Below, in pieces: positions 1-9,577 of a stretch of 64,000 bases of DNA (positions are counted from its first letter, which is position 1; each line of letters starts with the position of its first letter). The notes beneath the pieces were generated by a model that searched no databases, was not told where the DNA came from, and saw nothing but the letters and a program-made list of their open reading frames with translations. A program made the position numbers and the translations under genes. Source of the stretch: Bacteroidota bacterium (lineage in GTDB: Bacteria > Bacteroidota > Bacteroidia > UKL13-3); the NCBI GenBank assembly GCA_027482225.1, contig JAIXWD010000004.1:1-64000 (forward strand), given 5' to 3'.

Positions 1-87
1 CATGTGCGTTTATGACTGCAAAAGATACAGCGTAAAACCCGACCCTTGGGGGAACACCCAATTGGATTAATTTTATAGCTCTTTTAT

Positions 88-121
88 TTAAAAAAAAACA
101 CCATGCATATTGATGGTGTTT
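88..121 (-). terminator. Rho-independent terminator of tRNA-Arg
   Basis: A perfect 9-bp stem (96-104 with 113-121) and an 8-base loop are followed, read on the minus strand, by a run of nine T (the A-run at 90-98). It lies directly downstream of the minus-strand tRNA. The bases to its left (1-87) contain no gene I can support: short frames on both strands are open to the window edge, so the end of a neighbouring gene is possible but unrecognised. Confidence 0.85.
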
Positions 122-126
122 GGGGG

Positions 127-200
127 TAGCCCAACCAGGACTCGAACCTGGGACCTACGGTTTAGAAAACCGGTGCTCTATCCAACTGAGCTATTGAGCC
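127..200 (-). tRNA. tRNA-Arg (anticodon TCT)
   Basis: Read on the minus strand this folds as a 74-nt cloverleaf: 7-bp acceptor stem (closing pair G-U), D arm GCTC/GAGC, anticodon stem with loop TTTCTAA, and T arm CCAGG-TTCGAGT-CCTGG with the invariant TTCGA. The anticodon TCT (164-166 on the plus strand) reads AGA/AGG-type arginine codons. The outermost anticodon-stem pair looks like a C-T mismatch. No CCA is encoded. A matching promoter lies upstream and a terminator downstream, so it is a single-gene transcript divergent from dnaG. Confidence 0.93.
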
Positions 201-225
201 ATTTTATCTTATTTTGAACTGAATA

Positions 226-257
226 CAAACTTACATTAATTTAGGTTTTAATGCAAA
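226..257 (-). promoter_or_regulatory. Bacteroidota-type promoter of tRNA-Arg
   Basis: On the minus strand there is TTTG (254-257), a 20-base spacer and TAAGTTTG (226-233). The second element fits the Bacteroidota minus-7 consensus TAnnTTTG exactly. The implied transcription start is a few bases before the mature tRNA 5' end at 200. Confidence 0.7.
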
Positions 258-290
258 TATTTTTCTTAAATTTACACCTTATTTTAATAG

Positions 291-2228
291 ATGATTCCAA
301 GAACTAAAATTGATGAAATTGTTGATGCTGCCCGTGTAGAGGAGGTTGTTGGCGAGTATGTAAATTTGAAAAAGAGAGGTGCGAATTTAACGGGTTTATG
401 TCCATTTCACCAGGAAAAATCACCATCTTTTAGTGTATCACCTAGTAAAGGGATTTACAAGTGCTTTGGTTGTGGGAAGGCCGGAAATGCTGTAAATTTT
501 ATAATGGAAGTTGAGCAGTTAAATTATATTGATGCTCTTAAGCATTTAGCAGAAAGATACAGGATTGATTGGCCACAGCAAGAAGTTTCTCCAGAGCAAT
601 TATTGAAAGATAAGCTAAGAACCAGCGAGAGGGAGAGTTTACAGATTATAAACAATTTTGCTGAAAGATATTTTGCCGATTTACTTATAAATGATGAAGA
701 GGGAAAGACAGTTGGTTTAAGTTACTTTGAAGAAAGAGGATTTAGATCTGAGACAATTGAAAAGTTTAAACTTGGTTATGCAAAGGAAAGTTGGGATCAT
801 TTGACTAATGCGGCAAATTTTGGAGGTTATAATCTAGAACTATTTAAATTAGGAGGATTGATTAAAGAAAATGATCAAGGGAAGGTTTATGATGCATATA
901 GGAATAGGGTTATTTTTCCAATTCATTCTGTAAGTGGAAAACCCATAGCTTTTGCAGGGAGGTATTTAATACAAGATTCCAAAAGTCCTAAATATGTTAA
1001 TTCCCCTGAAACACCACTATACCGCAAGAGTAATGAGTTATATGGCCTATTTTTTGCAAAACAAGCAATTACGAAAAATTCTTTAGTATATTTAGTTGAA
1101 GGATATACTGATGTTATTAGTTTAAATCAGGCGGGTATTGAAAATGTTGTAGCTTCATCTGGAACTTCATTAACTGAGGGTCAGATTAAATTAATTAAGC
1201 GATTTACAGATAATATTTGCGTACTTTATGATGGCGATGCAGCTGGTATTAAAGCTTCCTTGAGAGGTACAGATATGTTACTAGAGGCTGGACTTAATGT
1301 TAAGATAGTTTTGTTTCCTGACGGGGAAGATCCAGATAGTTATTGTAGAAAAATTGGACCTTTGGCATTTGGTGCTTTTTTAGATGAACAAAGTCAAGAT
1401 TTTATTTTATTTAAGGCATCTTTACTTATAGGTGATGCAGGTAATGATCCAATAAAGCGAGCTGAATTAATAAAGGATATTGTTAGTAGCATTAGTAAAA
1501 TACCAGATGTCTTTAAGCGAAGCACTTTTTTAAGAGAGACTGCTGTTTTGCTTAAAATAGATGAACAATTACTTATTAGTGAGGCAAATAGATTAGTTAG
1601 GGGTAATGCACTAAAGCAACCTAGGTTAGTAGAATCGCAGTATTTGCAAACTTCAACAGAGCAAGAATTGTTAATAGATTCTGTTAAAGATTTACAATTA
1701 CAGGATGTTCAAGAGAAAGATTTAATAAGGGTTATGCTTAATTATGGTGATAAGCCATACAGTGATGAATTTATATCTGTAGCTCATTTTATAATAAATG
1801 AAATAACAATGGAGGAATTAGAAATAGAGCATCCTATTGTTGTTCAAATTCTATCCATAATTCAGCATCAAATAACAGAGGGTAGTATAAAATTCCAGAA
1901 CCTTATTAGGCATGAGGATCCTATTATCACTGAGTTTGTAGCTGATATCATGTCGAAAGATATTGAGGTTAGTCCTAATTGGCATAAGAAGTATGATGTA
2001 TTTATTGACCCTGTAGGATATAACTTTAAGGAAGATGTAGATTCATCATTGTTAAGGTTAAAGATAAAGCATGTGGAAAAGTTAATGAAACAAAATCAGC
2101 TAGAATTAGAGAATTTTGAAAAAATTGGAGATATGGAGCAGGTTGACATACACGTGCAGATACATATGCATTTAACACAAAAAAGACATGATCTGACAAG
2201 AAAAATTGAGACTACAATTACCCGTTAA
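291..2228 (+). CDS. dnaG: DNA primase DnaG
   Basis: Synthesises the RNA primers for lagging-strand replication in the cytoplasm, normally in contact with the replicative helicase DnaB. The 645-residue length is usual for bacterial primases. The N-terminal CHC2 zinc-binding domain shows Cys37, His40, Cys58 and Cys61. The catalytic core follows, with the TOPRIM motifs VEGYTD (about residue 269) and DGDAAG (about residue 314), whose acidic residues bind metal. The last 200 residues are the poorly conserved helicase-interacting region. The ATG at 291 gives the standard N-terminus (IPRTKIDEI). The gene is divergent from the tRNA and is followed after 39 bases by the PKD protein gene; I see no functional link to that gene. 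Confidence 0.97.
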   Translation: MIPRTKIDEIVDAARVEEVVGEYVNLKKRGANLTGLCPFHQEKSPSFSVSPSKGIYKCFGCGKAGNAVNFIMEVEQLNYIDALKHLAERYRIDWPQQEVSPEQLLKDKLRTSERESLQIINNFAERYFADLLINDEEGKTVGLSYFEERGFRSETIEKFKLGYAKESWDHLTNAANFGGYNLELFKLGGLIKENDQGKVYDAYRNRVIFPIHSVSGKPIAFAGRYLIQDSKSPKYVNSPETPLYRKSNELYGLFFAKQAITKNSLVYLVEGYTDVISLNQAGIENVVASSGTSLTEGQIKLIKRFTDNICVLYDGDAAGIKASLRGTDMLLEAGLNVKIVLFPDGEDPDSYCRKIGPLAFGAFLDEQSQDFILFKASLLIGDAGNDPIKRAELIKDIVSSISKIPDVFKRSTFLRETAVLLKIDEQLLISEANRLVRGNALKQPRLVESQYLQTSTEQELLIDSVKDLQLQDVQEKDLIRVMLNYGDKPYSDEFISVAHFIINEITMEELEIEHPIVVQILSIIQHQITEGSIKFQNLIRHEDPIITEFVADIMSKDIEVSPNWHKKYDVFIDPVGYNFKEDVDSSLLRLKIKHVEKLMKQNQLELENFEKIGDMEQVDIHVQIHMHLTQKRHDLTRKIETTITR

Positions 2229-2267
2229 TCTATTTTAACCTTGTTTACGACAAATTTAATTTCTAGC

Positions 2268-5200
2268 ATGAATAATAAGAAGTTGAGGTTAATTATATGT
2301 TTTTTATTTTTTCTTAAGGGAAGTTTAATTGCCCAACCTATTGCTGATTTTAAGGCATTGGTGAGATCTGGGTGTAGTCCTTTAAGTGTTCAATTCACGG
2401 ATTTATCTTCGGGGAATCCGACTTCATTTTCTTGGAGTTTTGGTAACGGTAATATCTCTACATTTCAAAATCCCTCTGCAATTTACATTATACCAGGAAC
2501 ATATACAGTTTCCTTAACAGTTTCCAATGCATCTGGCAGTGATGTAGAAACCAAAACTGCTTATATCACTGTATTCTCATCACCAATTGTTGATTTTTCG
2601 ACAACAGTTACTGGAGGATGTGTTCCCCTTTCAACACCTTTTTCGAATAATACAGTTATAGGTTCTGCACCCATTACAACTTGGTTATGGGACTTTGGTG
2701 ATGGTAGTATTGGATCTACACAATCTCCAACACGCGTGTATACAACTGGAGGTGCTAAAACGGTTTCTTTAACAGCTACTGATTCTAATGGTTGTTTTTC
2801 AACGGTAACAAAAAATGCATATATTAATCCAACTCAAAGTCATACGGTAGATTTTTCAGTAAGTAATCCAGTTGTTTGTAAAGGCACTAGTAATCAAACC
2901 TTTGTTCCTGCCGTAATTCCACCTAGTACTAATTATACTTATGAATGGACAACAACCAATGGACTGACGTCAACAGCAATTTCACCTTCATTTAATTTTA
3001 CTAATCCAGGTGTTTATGGAGTATCCTTAAAAGTAAGCGCACCATCTGGTTGTGCAGCATTTGCTAATAAAGGTTCGGCAGTATACATTGTTAATACACA
3101 AGCTAATTTTGATTTACCAAGCCCCCCATTTTGTAGCGGTCAAGAATTTTTGTTTAAAAACAAATCAACCCCTGATACATCTGCAGCAACATTTAAATGG
3201 ACTATTAATAATGTAAATCTTACAATTGATAAAGATCGGATAAGTAACTTAAATGCAGGAAATCAATCAATAAAGTTAGTTACAGAAATTCGTGGTTGTA
3301 AAGACTCTATAATCAAAACAATAAATGTAAATACTAAACCGACCTCAAGTTTTAACAAGCAACCCAATTCAATTTGCTTTGTTCCAGTTGATGTGGTTTT
3401 TAATTCAACTTCAATTGGTAGTGGATTATCTTATAAGTGGAATTTTGGAAATGGAGACTCTTCCATATCATCGATAGATACCACCAGATATATTATGCTT
3501 ACAAATCATAATATAAAATTATTGGTAACCGATGCAAATGGTTGTTCTGATAGTTCGGAGCAGCTCCTTAATGTGTCTAGCCCGCAGGCGCTTGTAAATG
3601 GGTTGAATAATAAAGAAGGTTGTAAGCCTTATCAAACAGTTTTTAGTATTAGTAATCCTAGTATTTTTAACTCACTTCAATGGGAGTATAATGGAATAAC
3701 GATTAGTACGGCAAGTTCATTTAATTATACCTTTAATAATGTTGGAAGACATATAGTTAAATTAACTGCAATAACCGCAGCAGGTTGTAGGTCTGAAGTT
3801 TTCGATACAATTTGGGTAGGTGATACTGTTGCATTCGATTTCGTGGCGGATAAATTTAATGGATGTTATTCACAGATTAATCCAGTTACATTTACAATAA
3901 CAGAAAACAGCGGATTCCCTAACTTGATTTATTCATGGTATTGGAAAAATGGATCAGCAGATGTTAGAAATCCAGTAGTTAATTTCACTGATACTGGTGT
4001 TTATAATATTAGAGCCAAGATTGTTTATAATGGTTGTTCGAGTGAGTTAGAGAAAATTAATTACATAAGTATTTTACCTGCACTTGCAAGGGTAGTAAAT
4101 CCTATTGTTGGTTGTAGTCGTGACACAATTTCTTTTGATGCGACTACTTCTTCAGGAGCAAATCGGTTTTTATGGTTTTTTGGTGATGGTGATACTTCGA
4201 ATAAAGTAGTTTCAAAACATTTTTACAATACAACAGGAAATTATCAGGTTAGGTTAATAGCCTTTGACACTTTAACTAGTTGTAGAGACACAGCAGAGCT
4301 AGCCTTGCTTATTCCTGACTTACCTGGTTTAAGCTATACTGTAAGTGATACAATTGGATGCAGTCCGCTTAGTATAACGTTGAATAATACAACAATGTTA
4401 GGCACATTTGCAGCAGCGATAACAAATACAGATTGGGCATTTACTAGTGGCGAAATAACAACCGGATTTGGCGTAACGGATACGCTTTATACTTATGGGT
4501 TGAAAGGCCTAACAATGACCATAACAGATGCTCGTGGTTGTGTATTTTCTTTGTTCAAAGATTCAGTTGTTCAAGTTTCAGGGGCAAATACTAGGGTTGT
4601 ATTTGATAAATATACAGGTTGTACACCACTTGTAATAACATCTTATGATAGCTCAATATCAGATTACCCTGTTATTAGAAGGAAATGGTTGTGGACTTCA
4701 TCAGACTCTACAATTACTGATACAATTCATAATGCCTCATTTGTATTTACTAAGCCTCAAAGTGTTCAGGCTGATGGTTATCAAGTATCATTAATTATTA
4801 CAGATAGTTTAGGATGTGAGTTTTCAGGCACTCAAAAAATAGTTCCATCAAGTCCAATTGCTGAGATTATTGTAACAAAGAATGTTACATGTGGCTCAAC
4901 ACAATTGATAAATGCAGCTAATACAGATGGGAGTAAAGTTTTTTCGCCAGCAAATTATAGTTGGAAACAAGGTAGTTCAACACATAATGGTTCTATTTAT
5001 AATACTACATTTAATTTGGCTGATTCATCCTATTTGTTTGAATTAACTGTTGTGGATTCTAATGGATGTACAGCAAATGCTGACACTTTGATTAAAATTA
5101 GTAACAAGAAATCAGTACTTGCATTTTATGCTAATCCAAGAATTAGAGCTTGTTACTTTCCAATTGTACCCATTCAATTGTTTGATACATCTGTAGTTGG

Positions 5201-7283
5201 CTCTAGTGGAATTAAATCTCGTTATTGGACATTTGCATCAAATACAAGTAACCAATTAAGTCCGGTTTTTACCATTAATAAACCAGGTAAATATGATGTT
5301 AGTTTGACAGTAACAGATAGTGCAGGATGTATAGATTCACTTAAAATTAAAGATTATTTAGATTTAGGCGGACCTATGGGAAGTTATAGCTATAGCCCTA
5401 ATAAAGGGTGTTTGCCCCATACAGTGAGGTTTCAGGTGTCATCTCCTAATGCGCGTTACCATATTTGGGATTTGGGTAACGGATTAGTTGATACTATGAA
5501 AGTGTTAGACAAACAATATACATACAATGATGCAGGTATTTACTATCCAATACTAACTTTATATGACAGTAGTGGCTTGTGTGGTTATTCTTTTGATGCC
5601 GTTGATTCTATTGTTGTATTCGATAAGCCAGAACCTGATTTTATTACTGATACCACCAAAATTTGTTTTAATACTGAACTTACATTTGAAAATATTACGC
5701 CTAACAAGCAAGCAATAGTAAATTGGAAATGGATTTTTAATAACGAAGAGGTTTCAGGTGAAGGACCGATTATTAAGAAATTTACCCAGGCAGGCAAATA
5801 CGATATTTCTTTGATTGCAATTGATTCGAATGGTTGTAGCGATACCATTACAAAATCAGACACACTAACTGTTTATAATGATGTTGTAGCTCCAAATATT
5901 CCTACAATTCATAGGGCAACTGTTATAGATAACAGTTCAAATTTATTTGTATTTAATCCCAGTAAGGAAGAAGATTTTTACAGTTATCGAATTTTTTACA
6001 ATTACTTGAGTGCTTCGCCTCAATCTTATATTGATGTTTTATCGGTAGCAGATACATTATACTTAGAAACAGGAATTAATACGCTTTTAAATCCTTATTC
6101 ATATGCTATTTCGTCCATGGATATTTGTAAGAATAGGAGTGCAGTGTCTCCAACACATACTACTGTTGAGTTAAAGGCTTGGCCAATTGATAATGCAATT
6201 AAATTATCGTGGACACCATACAAAGGTTTTGGATCTATTAAGCGTTATGAAATTTGGCGAAACAACCCAGACTCTGGAAGTGCATTTTATCAGATAAAAG
6301 ATGTCTCAGCTGGCACACTACAATACATTGATACATCAATTTCTTGTTTCACAAATTACTACTATCGAATAAAAACGGTAGCGATGGATGCCGATACTTC
6401 AAAATATAGTTGGAGTGATACCAGTGGAGCTACACCTGTATATGTAAGTAGTTTACCTGGTACTAAAATTGTAAGAGTTACAGTTTTAAATGATAAGCAA
6501 GTATTGTTACAATGGGCTAAAATATCTTATGAAGTAAGTTTTAAATATTTGATTTTTAGAATGCGTGATGATGAGACAAGTGCTACTTTTTACAAGGAAG
6601 TATCTGATTCATTTATGATTGATGAAAATGTTTTAGTAGATGAACATAGCTATTCATATTTTGTTTATTTGAAAGATGCATGCGGAGGAATTAGCTTGAT
6701 TAGTAATGAGGCAAAGACTATTTTATTGACAGTAGATTTAGCTAGAAATGACAGAGGATTATATGATCCAATTATTTATTACACCAAGTATCGTGAATGG
6801 GTTAATGGTGTAAATAATTATGATGTATTGTTTTACTATGATTCATTAGGATTATACAGTAAAGTATCAAGCAATTCTGCTTTAGATACAACTTTCATTC
6901 ATCAATATTTAACTCTGCCTCAAAGAAATTATTGTTACTCGGTTATTGCTAATGAGTTTAACGGTAATAAAGCAACTAGTCAATCTAACATTACTTGTGT
7001 AGGAACAGAACCAAGGGTGTATGTTCCAAATGTGTTTACCATAAACGGTGATGGTATAAATGATCGTTTGGTTGTAGGTGGTTTATTTATCGAGAACTAC
7101 AAAATAAATATTTTTGATAGATGGGGAAATAAAGTCTTTGAGAGCAACAATAGAGACTTATCATGGGATGGAAATCTTGATGGCAAGCCAATGCCTTCGG
7201 GTGTATATGTTTATTTAATTGAAGTTACAGGTAGAAGTAAGCAAAGGGTAGAAGTAACGGGCACTGTTACTTTAATTAGATAG
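2268..7283 (+). CDS. Giant secreted PKD-repeat protein with type B T9SS sorting domain
   Basis: A 1671-residue surface or secreted protein, probably adhesive; its ligand cannot be told from sequence. A signal peptide of about 23 residues (basic start, hydrophobic core, ending near LIAQ) leads into many tandem PKD/Ig-like domains (roughly residues 25-1200) with typical WDFGDG/WSFGNG motifs. Several repeats open with a GCxPL-type motif and close with a D-x-NGC motif, suggesting one disulfide per domain. Fibronectin-III-like domains follow (about 1210-1570). The final 85 residues are a CHU_C-type gliding-motility/T9SS type B sorting domain (VPNVFTINGDGINDRLVV, FDRWGNKVF, WDGNLDGKPMPSGVYVY). The frame is open from a TTG at 2241, but the ATG at 2268 gives a proper signal peptide. 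It converges on the next gene with an 8-base gap. Confidence 0.9.
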   Translation: MNNKKLRLIICFLFFLKGSLIAQPIADFKALVRSGCSPLSVQFTDLSSGNPTSFSWSFGNGNISTFQNPSAIYIIPGTYTVSLTVSNASGSDVETKTAYITVFSSPIVDFSTTVTGGCVPLSTPFSNNTVIGSAPITTWLWDFGDGSIGSTQSPTRVYTTGGAKTVSLTATDSNGCFSTVTKNAYINPTQSHTVDFSVSNPVVCKGTSNQTFVPAVIPPSTNYTYEWTTTNGLTSTAISPSFNFTNPGVYGVSLKVSAPSGCAAFANKGSAVYIVNTQANFDLPSPPFCSGQEFLFKNKSTPDTSAATFKWTINNVNLTIDKDRISNLNAGNQSIKLVTEIRGCKDSIIKTINVNTKPTSSFNKQPNSICFVPVDVVFNSTSIGSGLSYKWNFGNGDSSISSIDTTRYIMLTNHNIKLLVTDANGCSDSSEQLLNVSSPQALVNGLNNKEGCKPYQTVFSISNPSIFNSLQWEYNGITISTASSFNYTFNNVGRHIVKLTAITAAGCRSEVFDTIWVGDTVAFDFVADKFNGCYSQINPVTFTITENSGFPNLIYSWYWKNGSADVRNPVVNFTDTGVYNIRAKIVYNGCSSELEKINYISILPALARVVNPIVGCSRDTISFDATTSSGANRFLWFFGDGDTSNKVVSKHFYNTTGNYQVRLIAFDTLTSCRDTAELALLIPDLPGLSYTVSDTIGCSPLSITLNNTTMLGTFAAAITNTDWAFTSGEITTGFGVTDTLYTYGLKGLTMTITDARGCVFSLFKDSVVQVSGANTRVVFDKYTGCTPLVITSYDSSISDYPVIRRKWLWTSSDSTITDTIHNASFVFTKPQSVQADGYQVSLIITDSLGCEFSGTQKIVPSSPIAEIIVTKNVTCGSTQLINAANTDGSKVFSPANYSWKQGSSTHNGSIYNTTFNLADSSYLFELTVVDSNGCTANADTLIKISNKKSVLAFYANPRIRACYFPIVPIQLFDTSVVGSSGIKSRYWTFASNTSNQLSPVFTINKPGKYDVSLTVTDSAGCIDSLKIKDYLDLGGPMGSYSYSPNKGCLPHTVRFQVSSPNARYHIWDLGNGLVDTMKVLDKQYTYNDAGIYYPILTLYDSSGLCGYSFDAVDSIVVFDKPEPDFITDTTKICFNTELTFENITPNKQAIVNWKWIFNNEEVSGEGPIIKKFTQAGKYDISLIAIDSNGCSDTITKSDTLTVYNDVVAPNIPTIHRATVIDNSSNLFVFNPSKEEDFYSYRIFYNYLSASPQSYIDVLSVADTLYLETGINTLLNPYSYAISSMDICKNRSAVSPTHTTVELKAWPIDNAIKLSWTPYKGFGSIKRYEIWRNNPDSGSAFYQIKDVSAGTLQYIDTSISCFTNYYYRIKTVAMDADTSKYSWSDTSGATPVYVSSLPGTKIVRVTVLNDKQVLLQWAKISYEVSFKYLIFRMRDDETSATFYKEVSDSFMIDENVLVDEHSYSYFVYLKDACGGISLISNEAKTILLTVDLARNDRGLYDPIIYYTKYREWVNGVNNYDVLFYYDSLGLYSKVSSNSALDTTFIHQYLTLPQRNYCYSVIANEFNGNKATSQSNITCVGTEPRVYVPNVFTINGDGINDRLVVGGLFIENYKINIFDRWGNKVFESNNRDLSWDGNLDGKPMPSGVYVYLIEVTGRSKQRVEVTGTVTLIR

Positions 7284-7291
7284 TGTTTTGA

Positions 7292-8311
7292 TTATTTAAT
7301 ACCCAACCACTCTTTAGCTGTTTTATACAATATTAGAGATTTTTCTTCCGCACTTAAATCTTTCATTAATTCAATAAATTTACCATGTTCTAAATCGCCC
7401 AGCGGGAAAGGGAAATCGCTGCCCAAAGCAATACGCTCTGCACCAAATTTTTTTAAGTTGTAACGCAAAGCTTCTTCATCGTGTACTAAACTATCAATGT
7501 AAAACTTTTTTACATACTCGTATGGATCGGCTACTTGGTTTATGTTGCATAAATCAGGTCGGGCATGATACCCATGAGAAACCCTGCCAATGGTGTGCGG
7601 AAAACATCCACCACCATGCGCAAACATAACACGAAGTTTCGGAAATTTATCAAACACACCGCCAAAAATCATGCTGCAAATAGCACGCGAAGTTTCTGCC
7701 GGCATACCTACTAACCAAGGCAACCAGTACTTTTTCATTTTATCTTGACCCATCATATCCCAAGGGTGTACAAATATGCACATGCCTAGTTTTTCAGCAG
7801 CTTCATAAAATGGGAAAAATCGCTCATCATCTAAGTTGTAATCTAAAATATTTGTTGCAATTTCAACGCCAGGTAAGTTTAATTCGTATTTACACCGTGT
7901 GAGTTCCTCTACAGCCAAAACAGTGTCCTGCATGGCTAAAGTACCTAAGCCCACAAAACGAGTAGTATAGTCGCGTTGAATTTGTGCCAAATGGTTATTT
8001 ATGTATTGGCTCCATTCGTGCGTATGTTCGGGCTTAGCCCAATAATAAAACAATACAGGAATGGTAGATAAGGCCATCAATTGCACATCATGTTTATCCA
8101 TGTGTTGAATAATGGCTTTAGGATCCCAACACAAATCATCAATGGCCCTAAAAAAAGTACCGTTGGCTTTCATCATGTTTGCCCGGCCCGGTTGGTAATG
8201 ATCTAAGTAAATAAACTCATCGCCATAACCATAGCGTTCCTTTAGGTTAGGAATAAACTCGGGCATAATGTGCGCATGAACATCTATTTTATACGGTGCT
8301 GTTCTAGTCAT
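7292..8311 (-). CDS. Amidohydrolase 2 family protein, 2-amino-3-carboxymuconate-6-semialdehyde decarboxylase (ACMSD)-like
   Basis: ACMSD decarboxylates the unstable product of 3-hydroxyanthranilate cleavage, diverting tryptophan/kynurenine carbon away from quinolinate. The 339-residue protein resembles the animal and pseudomonad enzymes over its full length as I recall them: a DVHAHIMP start, a CWDP segment, ALSTIPV, YWAKPE, VHPWDM, KYWLPWLVGMPAET, AHGGG and GSDFPFPLG. Metal ligands are expected at His12, His14, His182 and Asp299, with catalytic His232; all are present. No other kynurenine-pathway gene is in the window. It is 69 bases downstream of the UDP-glucuronate decarboxylase gene, but a terminator hairpin lies between them. 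Some relatives act on other carboxylated aromatics, so the substrate is inferred. Confidence 0.87.
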   Translation of the reverse strand: MTRTAPYKIDVHAHIMPEFIPNLKERYGYGDEFIYLDHYQPGRANMMKANGTFFRAIDDLCWDPKAIIQHMDKHDVQLMALSTIPVLFYYWAKPEHTHEWSQYINNHLAQIQRDYTTRFVGLGTLAMQDTVLAVEELTRCKYELNLPGVEIATNILDYNLDDERFFPFYEAAEKLGMCIFVHPWDMMGQDKMKKYWLPWLVGMPAETSRAICSMIFGGVFDKFPKLRVMFAHGGGCFPHTIGRVSHGYHARPDLCNINQVADPYEYVKKFYIDSLVHDEEALRYNLKKFGAERIALGSDFPFPLGDLEHGKFIELMKDLSAEEKSLILYKTAKEWLGIK

Positions 8312-8334
8312 GATGTTGTAATGAAATTAAATTT

Positions 8335-8368
8335 GAAAAAACAAGCCCATGGCTTAAAATAAGGGCTT
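8335..8368 (-). terminator. Rho-independent terminator after UDP-glucuronate decarboxylase gene
   Basis: The inverted repeat AAGCCC (8343-8348) / GGGCTT (8363-8368) is followed on the minus strand by GTTTTTT. It lies 13 bases beyond the stop codon of the preceding gene and separates it from the ACMSD-like gene. Confidence 0.6.
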
Positions 8369-8380
8369 ATTATGATGACA

Positions 8381-9361
8381 TCAAAACGAACGATGATTCG
8401 CAGTTTTGTGTAACTCTTCAGGTGTTAAACTTTTAAAATATTCGTAGGTAATTTTTAAACCTTCTGCACGACTTACTTTTGGTTCCCAACCTAAAATTTC
8501 TTTGGCTTTAGTAATATCTGGTCTACGTTGTTTAGGGTCGTCAGTCGGCAATGGTTTTGAAACTAATTTTTGTGATGTTCCAGTTAGTTTAATAATCTCC
8601 TCGCCAAATTCTTTGATTGTAATTTCATCGGGGTTACCAATGTTTACTGGGTAAGGATAATCGCTTAACAACAAGCGGTAAATGCCTTCTACCAAATCAT
8701 CAACATAACAAAACGAACGTGTTTGAGAGCCATCACCAAACATGGTTAAGTCTTCGCCACGTAAAGCTTGACCAATAAACGCAGGCAATACACGTCCATC
8801 GTTTAATCGCATACGAGGGCCGTAGGTATTAAAAATACGTACAATACGTGTTTCTAATCCATGATAAGTATGATAGGCCATGGTCATTGCTTCTTGAAAA
8901 CGTTTTGCTTCATCATACACCCCGCGCGGACCAACAGGGTTAACATTGCCCCAATACTCTTCAGGTTGCGGATGTACGGTTGGGTCGCCATATACTTCAC
9001 TTGTTGATGCAATTAATACACGTGCTTTTTTAACACGTGCAAGTCCAAGACAATTATGAATACCCAATGAACCCACTTTTAAAGTTTGAATCGGGATTTT
9101 TAAATAATCGATAGGGCTTGCTGGTGAAGCAAAATGTAGGATATAATCTATCTTGCCCGGTACGTGAATAAACTTGCTTACATCATGGTGGTAAAACTCA
9201 AACTCTGCTAGTTTAAACAAGTGTTCGATGTTTTTTAAATCACCTGTAATCAGGTTATCCATACCTACTACATCGTAGCCTTCTTTTATAAATTTATCGC
9301 ATAAGTGTGAGCCTAAAAACCCGGCTGCACCTGTAATTAAAACGCGTTTTTTTGTAGTCAT
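8381..9361 (-). CDS. UDP-glucuronate decarboxylase (UDP-xylose synthase)-like SDR
   Basis: Extended short-chain dehydrogenase that most likely converts UDP-glucuronate to UDP-xylose using bound NAD+, supplying pentose for surface glycans. The 326 residues start with the Rossmann motif [11 protein letters not shown] (residues 10-20). They carry the YGDP...[13 protein letters not shown] stretch typical of UXS enzymes and the catalytic pair Tyr149/Lys153 (YDEAK). The sugar-binding C-terminal part includes ARGED- and [12 protein letters not shown]-like segments. The UDP-glucose 6-dehydrogenase gene, whose product is this enzyme's substrate, lies 216 bases upstream on the same strand, which supports the assignment. 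A related 4-epimerase is the main alternative. Confidence 0.9.
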   Translation of the reverse strand: MTTKKRVLITGAAGFLGSHLCDKFIKEGYDVVGMDNLITGDLKNIEHLFKLAEFEFYHHDVSKFIHVPGKIDYILHFASPASPIDYLKIPIQTLKVGSLGIHNCLGLARVKKARVLIASTSEVYGDPTVHPQPEEYWGNVNPVGPRGVYDEAKRFQEAMTMAYHTYHGLETRIVRIFNTYGPRMRLNDGRVLPAFIGQALRGEDLTMFGDGSQTRSFCYVDDLVEGIYRLLLSDYPYPVNIGNPDEITIKEFGEEIIKLTGTSQKLVSKPLPTDDPKQRRPDITKAKEILGWEPKVSRAEGLKITYEYFKSLTPEELHKTANHRSF

Positions 9362-9577
9362 GTTTAGTTATTAGTTAACTAGTTATTTATTTACCAGTTT
9401 AAAGTTCGTGGTTAATGGTTTGTGGTTTGGAGTTTATATTTTATAGTTTAAAATTTTGCAATCTCTAATTTCAAACTTCCAACCTCTATCAAACATCCAC
9501 CTCTTATCCTCCTTCAAAGGAGGACGCTTGATTTTATTATAGTTGATGATTGCTTCTCCATTTCTAGCATCCAACCT
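9362..9577. repeat. Intergenic imperfect inverted repeat with CCTCCTT/AAGGAGG hairpin
   Basis: This 216-base non-coding stretch between two sugar-nucleotide genes is strand-asymmetric. The left part (about 9405-9440) is rich in G and T with repeated GGTTTG-like units. The right part (about 9470-9515) is rich in C and A/T and approximates its reverse complement (for example GTTTGTGGTTTGGAGTTT against AAACTTCCAACC). Within it, CCTCCTT-CA-AAGGAGG is a 7-bp perfect hairpin that carries both a Shine-Dalgarno and an anti-Shine-Dalgarno sequence. No reading frame is supported. It may be a dispersed palindromic element. Confidence 0.45.

Noticed and set aside
1-87. Possible 3' end of a plus-strand gene (frames ending at 33 or 70) or an open minus-strand frame
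   Set aside because: Only about 20 codons are visible and no motif distinguishes between the frames.
2241-2267. TTG start nine codons upstream for the PKD protein
   Set aside because: The extra residues spoil a clean signal peptide; ATG 2268 gives a normal one.
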